A stretch of DNA of 64,000 nt. It comes from Piscinibacter gummiphilus (GTDB lineage Bacteria > Pseudomonadota > Gammaproteobacteria > Burkholderiales > Burkholderiaceae_C). Positions 29,134 to 36,970 of the stretch are shown piece by piece. Within the stretch, counting starts at the first letter, position 1. The number at the start of each line of letters is the position of its first letter. The stretch is taken from positions 4,885,001 to 4,949,000 of the forward strand of contig NZ_CP136336.1 of the NCBI RefSeq assembly GCF_032681285.1, read 5' to 3'. The position numbers and the translations under genes were made by a program. The notes under the pieces were generated by a model. The model made no database searches. It worked only from the letters and a program-made list of their open reading frames with translations, and was not told the origin of the DNA.

Positions 29134-29988
29134 TTAACCCTTGACTGCGCCAGCCGTGAGGCCCCGCACGAAGTACTTGCCTGCCAACACGTAGATGGCG
29201 AGCGTCGGCAGCGCGGCGATCATGGCGGCGGCCATGTCCACGTTGTATTCCTTGACGCTGCTGCTGGTGTTGGCCATGTTGTTGAGGCCCACCGTCACCG
29301 GCTTGGCATCGCCCGCGGAGAACACCACGCCGAAGAGGAAGTCGTTCCAGATGGCGGTGAACTGCCAGATCAGCGTGACGACGAGGATGGGCGTCGACAG
29401 CGGCAGCACGATGCGCCAGAAGATGCGCCAGAAGCCCGCGCCGTCGAGCATGGCCGCGCGGATCAGCTCGTCGGGCAGCGCCACGTAGTAGTTGCGGAAG
29501 AAGAGCGTGGTGGTCGCGAGACCCACCAGCACGTGCACGATGACGAGGCCCCAGATCGAGTCGGCGAGGTTGAACCAGCCGAGCACCTGCGACATCGGCA
29601 GCAGCACCACCTGCAGCGGCATGAACGCACCGAAGAGCATCAACCCGAACATCAGCTCGCTGCCCTTGAAGCGCCACTTGGCGAACACGTAGCCGTTGAC
29701 CGCACCGAGCGCGGTCGAGATGAGCACCGCCGGCACGACCATCAGGATCGAGTTGAAGAAGAAAGGCTTCAGGCCGCCGCAGTCGGTGCCGGTGCAGGCT
29801 TCGGACCAGGCCTTGCGCCAGGCGCTGAAGTCGAGGCCGTTCGGCAGGTCGAGGAGGCTGCCGCCGCGCACCTGGGCCATGTCCTTCAGCGACGTGGCGA
29901 CCATCACGTAGAGCGGCACCAGGAAGAAGGCCGCGAAGAGCAGCAGCACCGACCAGATGGCGATGCGGTGGAGGGTGGCGGGCTTCAT
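29134..29988 (-). CDS. gtsC: Carbohydrate ABC transporter permease (GtsC-like, MalG family)
   Basis: A 284-residue permease starting at ATG 29988, which overlaps the stop of the upstream permease (ATGA at 29988-29985). It has six membrane helices and the EAA loop ELIRAAMLDGAGFWRIFWRIVLPLSTP that docks onto the ATPase. The periplasmic loop after helix 1 contains LLDLPNGLDFSAWRKAWSEACTGTDCGGLKPFFFNS, an insertion typical of the glucose/mannose (Gts-type) importers. It is followed nine bases later by the ATPase gene. The substrate assignment rests on the binding protein. Confidence 0.88.
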   Translation of the reverse strand: MKPATLHRIAIWSVLLLFAAFFLVPLYVMVATSLKDMAQVRGGSLLDLPNGLDFSAWRKAWSEACTGTDCGGLKPFFFNSILMVVPAVLISTALGAVNGYVFAKWRFKGSELMFGLMLFGAFMPLQVVLLPMSQVLGWFNLADSIWGLVIVHVLVGLATTTLFFRNYYVALPDELIRAAMLDGAGFWRIFWRIVLPLSTPILVVTLIWQFTAIWNDFLFGVVFSAGDAKPVTVGLNNMANTSSSVKEYNVDMAAAMIAALPTLAIYVLAGKYFVRGLTAGAVKG

Positions 29989-30869
29989 CGACGCGCCCCC
30001 CGCAGCTCGGAATACAGATACGGCACGACGATCGCCGCCACCGTGCACAGCATGATGGTGGCCGAGGCCGCACCGAGGCCGATCTGGCCGCGCGAGAAGC
30101 TCATCGCATACATGAAGGTCGCGGGCATGTCGGTCGCGAAGCCAGGGCCACCCGCGGTGAGGGCCATCACGAGGTCGAAGCTCTTGATGGAGATGTGCGC
30201 GAGCACCAGCAGCGTGCTGAAGAAGACGGGCCGCAGGCTCGGGATCACGATGCGCCAGTAGATGCGCGGCAGCGTGGCGCCGTCGATCTGCGCGGCCTTG
30301 AGGATGGAATCATCGATGCCGCGCAGGCCGGCGAGAAAGAGCGCCATCACGAAGCCGGCGCTCTGCCACACGCCGGCGATCACGATGGTGTAGATCGCCA
30401 TGTCGGGGTTGACGAGCCAGTCGAACGTGAAGCTCTCGAAGCCCCAGCCGCGCACCAGGTGCTCGAGGCCGAGGCCGGGGTTCAGGATCCACTTCCACGC
30501 CGTGCCGGTGACGATGAAGCTCAGCGCCATCGGGTAGAGGTAGACGGTGCGCAGCACACCTTCGGCGCGGATCTTCTGGTCGAGCAGGATCGCGAGGAAG
30601 AGGCCGAGGGCCAGGCCCACGCCGATGAAGAGCGCGCTGAAGATGCCGAGGTTGACGAGCGCCACGTGCCAACGCTCGCTCTCGAAGAGCGACACGTACT
30701 GCGCGAGGCCCACCCATTCGTAGTTGGGCAGGAGGCGCGAGGCCGAGAACGACAGCACGCCGTTCCAGGCGATCAGGCCGTAGATGAACGCGAACGACAG
30801 CGCGAAGCCGGGCGCAACGGCCAGCTTGGGCATCCAGCGCGACAGGCGTGAGGCAAAACCGGGACTCAT
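29985..30869 (-). CDS. gtsB: Carbohydrate ABC transporter permease (GtsB-like, MalF family)
   Basis: A 294-residue permease with six membrane helices: the first at residues 15-40 (LAVAPGFALSFAFIYGLIAWNGVL). The EAA loop is DDSILKAAQIDGATLPRIYWRIVIPSLRP. It pairs with the downstream permease as a heterodimer. Its start lies 93 bases from the binding-protein stop, and that gap contains a terminator-like hairpin, so its expression is expected to be lower than that of the binding protein. The ATGA overlap with gtsC implies translational coupling. Confidence 0.88.
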   Translation of the reverse strand: MSPGFASRLSRWMPKLAVAPGFALSFAFIYGLIAWNGVLSFSASRLLPNYEWVGLAQYVSLFESERWHVALVNLGIFSALFIGVGLALGLFLAILLDQKIRAEGVLRTVYLYPMALSFIVTGTAWKWILNPGLGLEHLVRGWGFESFTFDWLVNPDMAIYTIVIAGVWQSAGFVMALFLAGLRGIDDSILKAAQIDGATLPRIYWRIVIPSLRPVFFSTLLVLAHISIKSFDLVMALTAGGPGFATDMPATFMYAMSFSRGQIGLGAASATIMLCTVAAIVVPYLYSELRGARR

Positions 30870-30890
30870 CGGACTACCAGTGGGAGATGA

Positions 30891-30922
30891 AAAAGCGCGG
30901 GCTGCGCGGTAACGCAGCCCGC
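30891..30922 (-). terminator. Intra-operon attenuator hairpin between binding-protein and permease genes
   Basis: On the minus strand a perfect 10-bp stem GCGGGCTGCG / CGCAGCCCGC with a six-base loop is followed after two bases by a short T run (complement of AAAA at 30891-30894, continued by further A/T). It lies 41 bases after the binding-protein stop and 22 bases before the permease ATG. Partial termination here would give more binding protein than permease, as in several sugar importer operons. Confidence 0.75.
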
Positions 30923-30962
30923 CAAGAACAAGCTTCTGACTTGCTCCTCTTCGCTCAAACGA

Positions 30963-32228
30963 TTACTTGGTCTTGGCCGCGGCCACCAGACGGTCCATCG
31001 CCTGCTCGGGCGTCATGGAGTCGGTGTTCCAGAACTGCGAGACCACGTCCTTGATGGCGCCTTCGGCCGCAGACGACACGGCCATGCCGTGGGCGATCGA
31101 CGGCACCAGCGTGTTGCTCTTGGCTGTGGCCACGAAGTCCTTGCTGCTGAGCTTGGCGCAGTCGTCGAACTTGGCCATGTCCATGTTCAGGCGTGCCGGG
31201 ATCGAGCCCTTGTTCAGGTTGAAGGTCTCCTGGAACTCGGGCGACATGATGGCGGCGGCCATGTCCTTCTGCGCCTGCAGGTTGGCGGTGTTCTTGATCT
31301 TGAACATCGCGAAGCTGTCGATGTTGAAGGTGAACGCGTTGGCCGTGCCGGGGGCAGCGGCGCAGAGGAAGTCCTTGCCCGGTGCCTTGCCGGCGGCGAT
31401 GAACTCGCCCTTGGCCCAGTCGCCCATCAGCTGCATGCCAGCTTCGCCGCGGATGACCATCGCGGTGGCGAGGTTCCAGTCGCGGCCGGGGGCGTTCTTG
31501 TCGGTGTAGCCCTTCACCTTGCGGAAGGTGGTGAGCACCTTCTGCATGGTGGCGCCCTTCAGGCTGCCGGCGTCGAGCTGCACGAGCGCCTTGCGGTAGA
31601 AGTCGGCACCGCCCACGCCGAGTGCGACCGACTCGAAGGTGGTGAAGTCCTGCCAGTTCTGGCCGCCATGCGCGACCGGGATCACGCCGGCCTTCTTGAG
31701 CGCCTCGGCGGTGACGAAGAACTCGTCCCAGTTGGTCGGCATCTTGGCGTTGGCCTTCTTCAGCACCTCGGGGTTGGCCCACAGCCAGTTGACGCGGTGC
31801 ACGTTGACCGGCACGGCGACGTAGTGGCCCTTGTGCTTCATCACGTCGGAGACGACCTTGGGCAGCAGCGCGTCCCAGTTGTTGGCCTTGGCCACGTCGT
31901 CGAGGTTGGCGAGCACGCCTTCGTTGCCCCACTCCTGGATCGAGGGGCCCTTGATCTGCGCGGCAGCCGGGGCGTTGCCCGAGACCACGCGCGACTTGAG
32001 CACGGTCATGGCGGAGTCACCGCCGCCGCCGGCCACCGCGAAGTCCTTCCAGCTGTGGCCCTTGCCCTGCAGCGTGGCCTTCAGGGCCGATGCGGCCTTG
32101 GCCTCGCCGCCGGAGGTCCAGTAGTGCAGCACTTCCACTTCGCCGGCGCGCGCCGAGAGAGAAGCACAGAGCAGGGTGGCGGCAGCAGCAACGTGCAGCG
32201 CGCGTGTGGTCAAGCGGGTGGGGGTCAT
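30963..32228 (-). CDS. gtsA: Sugar ABC transporter substrate-binding protein (glucose/mannose GtsA-like)
   Basis: A 421-residue periplasmic protein. Start ATG 32228 follows GGAGA and gives a Sec signal peptide (MTPTRLTTRALHVAAAATLLCASLSARAG). The mature part matches the Pseudomonas GtsA type as I recall it: VEVLHYWTSGGEAKAASALK, FAVAGGGGDSAMTVLKSRVVSGNAPAAAQIKGP, VAVPVNVHRVNWLWANPEV and GMQLMGDWAKGEF. It captures a monosaccharide, probably glucose or mannose, and delivers it to the permeases. It is the first gene of the leftward operon and divergent from the LamB-type porin. The sugar is inferred by similarity. Confidence 0.88.
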   Translation of the reverse strand: MTPTRLTTRALHVAAAATLLCASLSARAGEVEVLHYWTSGGEAKAASALKATLQGKGHSWKDFAVAGGGGDSAMTVLKSRVVSGNAPAAAQIKGPSIQEWGNEGVLANLDDVAKANNWDALLPKVVSDVMKHKGHYVAVPVNVHRVNWLWANPEVLKKANAKMPTNWDEFFVTAEALKKAGVIPVAHGGQNWQDFTTFESVALGVGGADFYRKALVQLDAGSLKGATMQKVLTTFRKVKGYTDKNAPGRDWNLATAMVIRGEAGMQLMGDWAKGEFIAAGKAPGKDFLCAAAPGTANAFTFNIDSFAMFKIKNTANLQAQKDMAAAIMSPEFQETFNLNKGSIPARLNMDMAKFDDCAKLSSKDFVATAKSNTLVPSIAHGMAVSSAAEGAIKDVVSQFWNTDSMTPEQAMDRLVAAAKTK

Positions 32229-32529
32229 TCGCAAGTCTCCGTCGTGTGTTGTGTCGGGGGAGATCGGGTCGGGGCTGCAGCACTCGAAGGCGATCGGGGC
32301 CAAACATTAACGTTTAATTAACTGCTTGAACCTCGGGCTTACCCTTGGTTTTTGCCTCGTGCGAAGCACCCGAACGCCGGAAACGGTGTGCTTTTCCAGC
32401 AACTCATGGTTAACACCAAATTAATCTTGTTAATGTTTCTGAAAACAATGCGCGCCGGAGCCAGGGCCCGCCAGCCCACGACCAATGGCTTCGCTCTTTT
32501 CCCAAAACCACCACCTGGAGACATTCCAA
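32229..32529. promoter_or_regulatory. Divergent control region between gtsA and the LamB-type porin
   Basis: This 301-base gap, the longest in the window, is markedly AT-rich in two places. ATTAAC occurs at 32306-32311 and again at 32317-32322 (11 bp apart). Related hexamers GTTAAC (32409), ATTAAT (32420) and GTTAAT (32429) form a second cluster, the first two again 11 bp apart. Such spacing puts the half-sites on the same face of the helix and fits operators of an OmpR-type regulator, one of which is encoded just past the porin. Promoter elements could not be fixed with confidence. Confidence 0.55.
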
Positions 32530-33807
32530 ATGACAGCCCTCCGTCCCCTTGCGCCCACCGCGCTGGCGCTGGCCGCCGCCCTGGCCACGACCCTTGCTGC
32601 CGGCTCGGCCCACGCCGTCGATTTCGGCGGTTATTTCCGCGCCGGCCCTGGCGCCACCAAGAAAGACGCTTCGCGCGCCTGCTACGGCCTGAACGGCCCC
32701 GGCCTCAAGTACCGCCTCGGCAACGAGTGCGACTTCTACGGTGAATTCCTGCTGAGCCACACCGGCAAGGTGGACGAGGTGGAATACAAGGCCCACCTGA
32801 TGACCAACCTCTACAACGGTGGCACCGACACCGAAGACGAGAAGGTCGGCATCAACCAGATGTACGTGGAAGGCAAGGGCTTCGACATCGCCCCCAACAC
32901 CAGCTTCTGGATCGGCAAGCGCTTCTACCAGCGCGCCGACGTGCACATCGTCGACACCTTCTACACCAACCTGTCCGGCGTGGGCGCAGGTGCCGACGGC
33001 ATCGTCGACATCGCCGGGGGCAAGCTCAACTTCGCCTTCTTCCGCACCGACAACGACAACCGCCCCGGCTCGCGCCTGAACCTGACGCTGGCCGGCCTGG
33101 ACGTGAACCCGGGCGGCAAGCTGACGGCCGTCGGCACCTTCACCAAGGGCCATTTCAGCGCCACGCCGGCATCGCCCTTCGTGCCGTTCGATCCGGGCAC
33201 ACCCACCACGCCGGAAACGCCTTCGCGCCCCGCCGTCGCCGCTGAAGCCGCGGGCACCAATGGCTTCGGCCTGAGCCTGCAACACACGCAGGCCATCGGC
33301 GCCACCGCCACCAACAACCTGTGGCTGCAATACGCGCAAGGTTCGGCCGGTCTCGACGGCAACTTCGGCGACCTGAACGCACCGTCGGCAGCGCGCGGCA
33401 TGCGCATCGTGGAAAGCTTCAACTGGCAGGCGGGCCCCTTCGGCGGCCAGGCGCAGGCGATGTTCCAGCAGGACAAGGCGGAAGGCGGCGCGAAGACCGA
33501 CTCGGCCACCGTCGGCGGCCGCGTGTCGTATGCCATGAGCAAGCACCTGAAGCTGCTGGCCGAGGCGGCCTACTCGCAGAAGAAGCCTGACGGCTCGGCG
33601 ACGCAGAAGCTGAGCAAGCTGACCGTGGGCCCGGCGCTGTCGACCGGCCCGGGCTTCTTCAACCGCCCTGAGCTGCGCCTGTACGTGACCTCGGCCAAGT
33701 GGAACCAGGCCGCCAACGCCGCAGCGGGTTCTGGTGGCGTGACCGGCATCGGCGACGGGAAGACGAGTGGCACAAGCTTCGGCGCACAAGTCGAAGTCTG
33801 GTTCTAA
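32530..33807 (+). CDS. LamB-type carbohydrate porin (maltoporin-like)
   Basis: A 425-residue outer-membrane protein starting at ATG 32530 behind CTGGAG, with signal peptide ending ...AAGSAHA. The mature N-terminus VDFGGYFRAGPG, then GLKYRLGNECDFYGEFLLS and SFWIGKRFYQRADVHIVDTFY are LamB family hallmarks, and the chain ends in VEVWF. It should form a trimeric 18-strand channel for sugars. In place of the OprB porin linked to the Pseudomonas gts operon, this locus has a LamB-type one, divergent from the importer. A proline/threonine-rich loop near residue 220 is probably surface exposed. The symbol lamB is not given because the sugar is uncertain. Confidence 0.88.
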   Translation: MTALRPLAPTALALAAALATTLAAGSAHAVDFGGYFRAGPGATKKDASRACYGLNGPGLKYRLGNECDFYGEFLLSHTGKVDEVEYKAHLMTNLYNGGTDTEDEKVGINQMYVEGKGFDIAPNTSFWIGKRFYQRADVHIVDTFYTNLSGVGAGADGIVDIAGGKLNFAFFRTDNDNRPGSRLNLTLAGLDVNPGGKLTAVGTFTKGHFSATPASPFVPFDPGTPTTPETPSRPAVAAEAAGTNGFGLSLQHTQAIGATATNNLWLQYAQGSAGLDGNFGDLNAPSAARGMRIVESFNWQAGPFGGQAQAMFQQDKAEGGAKTDSATVGGRVSYAMSKHLKLLAEAAYSQKKPDGSATQKLSKLTVGPALSTGPGFFNRPELRLYVTSAKWNQAANAAAGSGGVTGIGDGKTSGTSFGAQVEVWF

Positions 33808-33821
33808 GCCTCAAGCGAAGT

Positions 33822-33853
33822 CACCGTCTCGGGGCAAACACCCCGAGGCGGTG
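33822..33853 (+). terminator. Strong hairpin after the LamB-type porin
   Basis: CACCGTCTCGGGG and CCCCGAGGCGGTG pair over 13 positions with one T-G wobble around a CAAACA loop, 15 bases after the porin stop. There is no T-run, so it may reduce rather than stop read-through into the response regulator gene that begins at 33899. Confidence 0.55.
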
Positions 33854-33898
33854 AACACCGCGGCTTTACCATCCCGGGCGATCGACCACGACCGCCCG

Positions 33899-34573
33899 AT
33901 GAAGCTCCTGCTCGCCGAAGACGACACCATCCTCGCTGATGCCCTCACCGCCAACCTCAAGGGCTGCGGCTTCGAGGTCGAGGTGGCCGAGAACGGCGCC
34001 GTCGCCGAGTACCTGCTGCTCAAGCACGACTTCGACCTCGGCGTGCTCGACCTCGGCCTGCCACTGGTCGACGGCCTCACCGTGCTGAAGAAGGTGCGCG
34101 CCGCCAAGCCGGCCCTGCCAATGATGGTGCTCACCGCCTGGGATGGCATGGAGCAGCGCGTGGCCGGGCTGAACGCCGGTGCCGACGACTACCTCACCAA
34201 ACCCTTCGACTTCCCCGAGCTCGAAGCGCGCATCCGCGCGCTGCTGCGCCGTGCCCACGGGGCGACGGCCGCCGCCGTGCCTCAACAGGCCGGCCTGCTG
34301 CGCTTCGACCGCGAAGCCCGCCGCGCGAGCATCGACAAGACCCCGCTCGACCTCTCGCCGCGCGAGTGGACGCTGCTCGACCTCCTGCTCACGCAGCGCG
34401 ACAAGGTCGTCACGAAGGAGCAGATCGTGCAAGGCTGGACGGGCGACACCAGCGAGCAGACGCCCGGCGCCATCGAGGTCTACATCCACCGGCTACGGCG
34501 CAAGCTCGAAGGCTCGAAGGTGTCGATCCGCACGGTGCGCGGCCTGGGCTACCTGCTCGAAACCGAGACTTAA
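33899..34573 (+). CDS. OmpR/PhoB-family response regulator
   Basis: A 224-residue regulator: receiver at residues 1-115 with Asp51 (LGVLDLGLPLVDG), the Lys in DDYLTKPFDFPEL, and a winged-helix DNA-binding domain at about 128-222 (PLDLSPREWTLLDLLLTQRDKVVTKEQIVQGW, GAIEVYIHRLRRKL, IRTVRGLGYLLE). ATG 33899 is chosen because MKLLLAEDD is the standard receiver start; the frame extends upstream into the porin end but without homology. It is followed at once by its sensor kinase. Placement beside the porin and importer suggests control of sugar uptake, as the GltR/GtrS pair does in Pseudomonas; this is inference. Confidence 0.9.
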   Translation: MKLLLAEDDTILADALTANLKGCGFEVEVAENGAVAEYLLLKHDFDLGVLDLGLPLVDGLTVLKKVRAAKPALPMMVLTAWDGMEQRVAGLNAGADDYLTKPFDFPELEARIRALLRRAHGATAAAVPQQAGLLRFDREARRASIDKTPLDLSPREWTLLDLLLTQRDKVVTKEQIVQGWTGDTSEQTPGAIEVYIHRLRRKLEGSKVSIRTVRGLGYLLETET

Positions 34574-36079
34574 GTGACACGCTGGAAAGCCTGGTTCACC
34601 CCGGGCACCCGCTCGCTGCACCGCCACCTGCTGTTGTGGCTGCTGCTGCCGCAGCTCGTGCTGTGGATGGCCGCGGCCATCTTCACCTACAAGCTTGCCG
34701 AGCGTTATGCCAACCAGGCCATCGATGCGAGCCTGTCCACCGCCTCACGCGCGCTCGCGCGGCAGGTGAAGCCGAGCGGCAGCGGCCTCTACATCGACTT
34801 CCCGCGTGCCGCACAAGACGTGATCGAGGCCGACCCCGACGACCGCCTCTACTACAAGGTGAGTTCGCCACCGGGCGAGTTCATCCTCGGCAACAGCCAG
34901 ATGCCGGCGCCCACCGGCATTCCCAACCCGCAGCTCAACCAGCCCTACCTCTACGACGGCACGCTGCACGACCGCCACAACGACAAGACCGGCGCGCGCG
35001 TCGGCACGCCCAGCGCCGAGGGGGGGCGCGACATCGCCGTGCGCGTCGTTGCGCTCTACCTCGCCTACGGCGAGCCGGGCAAGCCGCAGACGCTGCTGGT
35101 GCAGGTGGCGAAAAGCCGCACCAGCCGCGAAGAGCTGGCGCGGCAGATCCTGATCGACACCGCCCTGCCCCTGTCGCTGCTGATCGTGCTGATGTCGGTG
35201 ATCGTGTGGGGCGGCATCCGTGGCGGCCTCGCGCCGCTGGCGCGGCTGCGCAGTCTGGTGGAGGCCCGCGCCACCAACGACCTTGCCCCGATCAAGCTCG
35301 AAGCCGCACCCGAAGAAGTGAAGAGCCTTGCGCTCGCGCTCAACACCCTGCTGGCCGAAGTGCGCGAAAGCGTGCACGCGCAGAACCGTTTCATCAGCGA
35401 TGCAGCGCACCAGCTGCGCACGCCGCTCGCGGGCCTGAAGAGCCAGACCGAACTCGCGCTGGCGAGCACCACCGTCGCCACCGACCCCGAGCTGCGCGCA
35501 CGCCTGAAGCTCGTGCACGAGAGCGCCACGCGCAGCGCGCACCTGGTGAGCCAGCTGCTCGCGCTCGCCCGCGCCGAGCCCGAGGCGGCCGCCGCGCAAT
35601 CGCGCACCCGCTTCGACCTGCAGCGCCTGGCGCGCGAGGTGGCCGCCGAGCAGGTGCCGCGTGCGCTCGCCGCCGGCATCGACCTCGGCAGCGAAGACGG
35701 CGAGACGCCGCTGCCGGTGACGGGCAACGCGATGCTGATCCGCGAGGCACTGGTGAACCTCGTCGACAACGCCATCCGCTACGCCGGCCGCGGCGCGAGC
35801 GTGACCGTGAGCGCGCAGGCGCAAGGGCATGACGCCGTGCTGACGGTGGAAGACACCGGCCCCGGCGTGCCCGAGAGCGAACACGAGCGCATCTTCCAGC
35901 GCTTCGTGCGTGCCACGCACGAGGGCAACGGCTGCGGCTTGGGCCTGGCGATCGTGAAGGAGATCGTGGAGCGCAGCCATGGCCACGTCGCGCTGCAATC
36001 GGTGAAGCCGCATGGGCTGCGGGTGGTGGTGCGCTTCCCGCTGGCGAGCGGCCTGTCAGGAGCCGGCAAGAGCGGCTGA
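34574..36079 (+). CDS. TctE-like sensor histidine kinase
   Basis: A 501-residue kinase starting at GTG 34574 directly after the regulator stop. Membrane helices lie at residues about 20-42 and 197-218, enclosing a periplasmic 2CSK_N-type sensor domain (SLSTASRALARQVKPSG, DDRLYYKVSSPPGEFILGN). HisKA has His279 (ISDAAHQLRTPLAGL), and the ATPase motifs are NLVDNAIRYAG, DTGPGVPESEHERIFQRF and GCGLGLAIVKEI. Family members sense carboxylates such as tricarboxylates. Here the ligand may be a sugar or an acid derived from it, judged from the neighbouring transport genes. Confidence 0.9.
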   Translation: MTRWKAWFTPGTRSLHRHLLLWLLLPQLVLWMAAAIFTYKLAERYANQAIDASLSTASRALARQVKPSGSGLYIDFPRAAQDVIEADPDDRLYYKVSSPPGEFILGNSQMPAPTGIPNPQLNQPYLYDGTLHDRHNDKTGARVGTPSAEGGRDIAVRVVALYLAYGEPGKPQTLLVQVAKSRTSREELARQILIDTALPLSLLIVLMSVIVWGGIRGGLAPLARLRSLVEARATNDLAPIKLEAAPEEVKSLALALNTLLAEVRESVHAQNRFISDAAHQLRTPLAGLKSQTELALASTTVATDPELRARLKLVHESATRSAHLVSQLLALARAEPEAAAAQSRTRFDLQRLAREVAAEQVPRALAAGIDLGSEDGETPLPVTGNAMLIREALVNLVDNAIRYAGRGASVTVSAQAQGHDAVLTVEDTGPGVPESEHERIFQRFVRATHEGNGCGLGLAIVKEIVERSHGHVALQSVKPHGLRVVVRFPLASGLSGAGKSG

Positions 36080-36111
36080 CGCAGCGCGAGCCTTTGGGCA
36101 CACTGCCCCGC

Positions 36112-36579
36112 ATGGCCTCCTCGAACGAATTCGCCGCCCACTGCCTGGAGTTGCTGAGCCCGCTCGGGCCGGCGCGCTCGCGCCGCATGTTCGGCGGCCA
36201 CGGCTTCTACGTCGACGACCTCTTCATCGGCATCGCCGCCGCGGAGCGGCTTTACCTGAAGGTGGACGACGATTCCCGGCCCCGCTTCGAAGCGGCCGGC
36301 TGCGAACCCTTCGATTTCGACACGAAAGACGGCAAGCGCGTGGTGCTCGGCTTCTGGTCGGCACCCGACGACGCGCTGGAATCGCCGGTGCTGATGCAGC
36401 CCTGGGCGCGCATGGCGGTGCAGGCGGCGCTCAAGGCGCTGAACTCGAAGAAGCCGGCGGCCAGGAAGGCGGCACCCGCCAAGGCCGCCGCCCGGAAGAC
36501 GAAGCTCAGCCCAGCGCCGGCTCCGGCCGCCAGAACGACAGCCGCCCCAGCGAAGAAGACGATCGCGCGGAAGCGCTGA
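36112..36579 (+). CDS. TfoX/Sxy N-terminal domain protein with basic Lys/Ala-rich tail
   Basis: A 155-residue protein started at ATG 36112 (a TTG at 36094 is less likely). Residues 1-105 form the TfoX N-terminal domain: EFAAHCLELLSPLGPARSRRMFGGHGFYVDDLFIGIAAAERLYLKVDD and FDFDTKDGKRVVLGFWSAPDD. The final 45 residues are rich in Lys, Ala and Pro (KKPAARKAAPAKAAARK), similar to histone H1-like tails, and may bind nucleic acid. TfoX regulates natural competence in gammaproteobacteria, but a single-domain member need not. The tail-coding part overlaps the DUF2917 gene on the other strand by 74 bases. Confidence 0.82.
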   Translation: MASSNEFAAHCLELLSPLGPARSRRMFGGHGFYVDDLFIGIAAAERLYLKVDDDSRPRFEAAGCEPFDFDTKDGKRVVLGFWSAPDDALESPVLMQPWARMAVQAALKALNSKKPAARKAAPAKAAARKTKLSPAPAPAARTTAAPAKKTIARKR

Positions 36580-36877
36580 GCCGCTTCGCGAAGGTGGGGC
36601 AGGCCCGCGGCGGCACGAGGAGCTGGAAGCTCGTCTCGCCCCAGCCTTCGATCACCCACTCGCTGCCCGAGTCGAGTGCGATGCTGTCGCCGGCCGCCAG
36701 CCACAGGTCTTCGGCCGGCTCGTCGGCTGCGCCATCGCGGGTGAGCCACAGGCGGCCCTGCGTGACGCGCAGCTCGCGGGCGCCCGGGCCGATGTCCAGG
36801 CGCAGGGCCTCGCCGGCGGGCATGGCCCACTCGGCAGGCCCGGACTGTTGCGAAATTGTCATCGTTGCTTGGCTCAT
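36506..36877 (-). CDS. DUF2917 family protein
   Basis: A 123-residue protein from ATG 36877 behind AAGGAGCC. The DUF2917 core is LRLDIGPGARELRVTQGRLWLTRDGAADEPAEDLWLAAGDSIAL, a small cupin-like beta domain, followed by EWVIEGWGETSFQLLVP. The C-terminal 30 residues overlap the TfoX tail on the opposite strand, where codon choice is constrained by both genes. It is divergent from a LysR regulator with 93 bases between starts, so that regulator may control it. Function unknown. Confidence 0.8.
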   Translation of the reverse strand: MSQATMTISQQSGPAEWAMPAGEALRLDIGPGARELRVTQGRLWLTRDGAADEPAEDLWLAAGDSIALDSGSEWVIEGWGETSFQLLVPPRACPTFAKRLSASARSSSSLGRLSFWRPEPALG

Positions 36878-36933
36878 GATGTGGCTCCTTGCGATTCGAT
36901 AGCTGGAGAATAGGCAGCTCCGGCACCCCGGTC

Positions 36934-36957
36934 CAATGATATGGGCACAAGCCATTG
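36934..36957. promoter_or_regulatory. Candidate LysR operator upstream of the GcvA-like gene
   Basis: CAATG and CATTG form an inverted repeat with a 14-base spacer, 14 bases before the LysR ATG and about 60 bases before the divergent DUF2917 ATG. Position and symmetry fit an autoregulatory site; the arms are short, so chance is possible. Confidence 0.35.
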
Positions 36958-36970
36958 ATGCGTTTAGATC

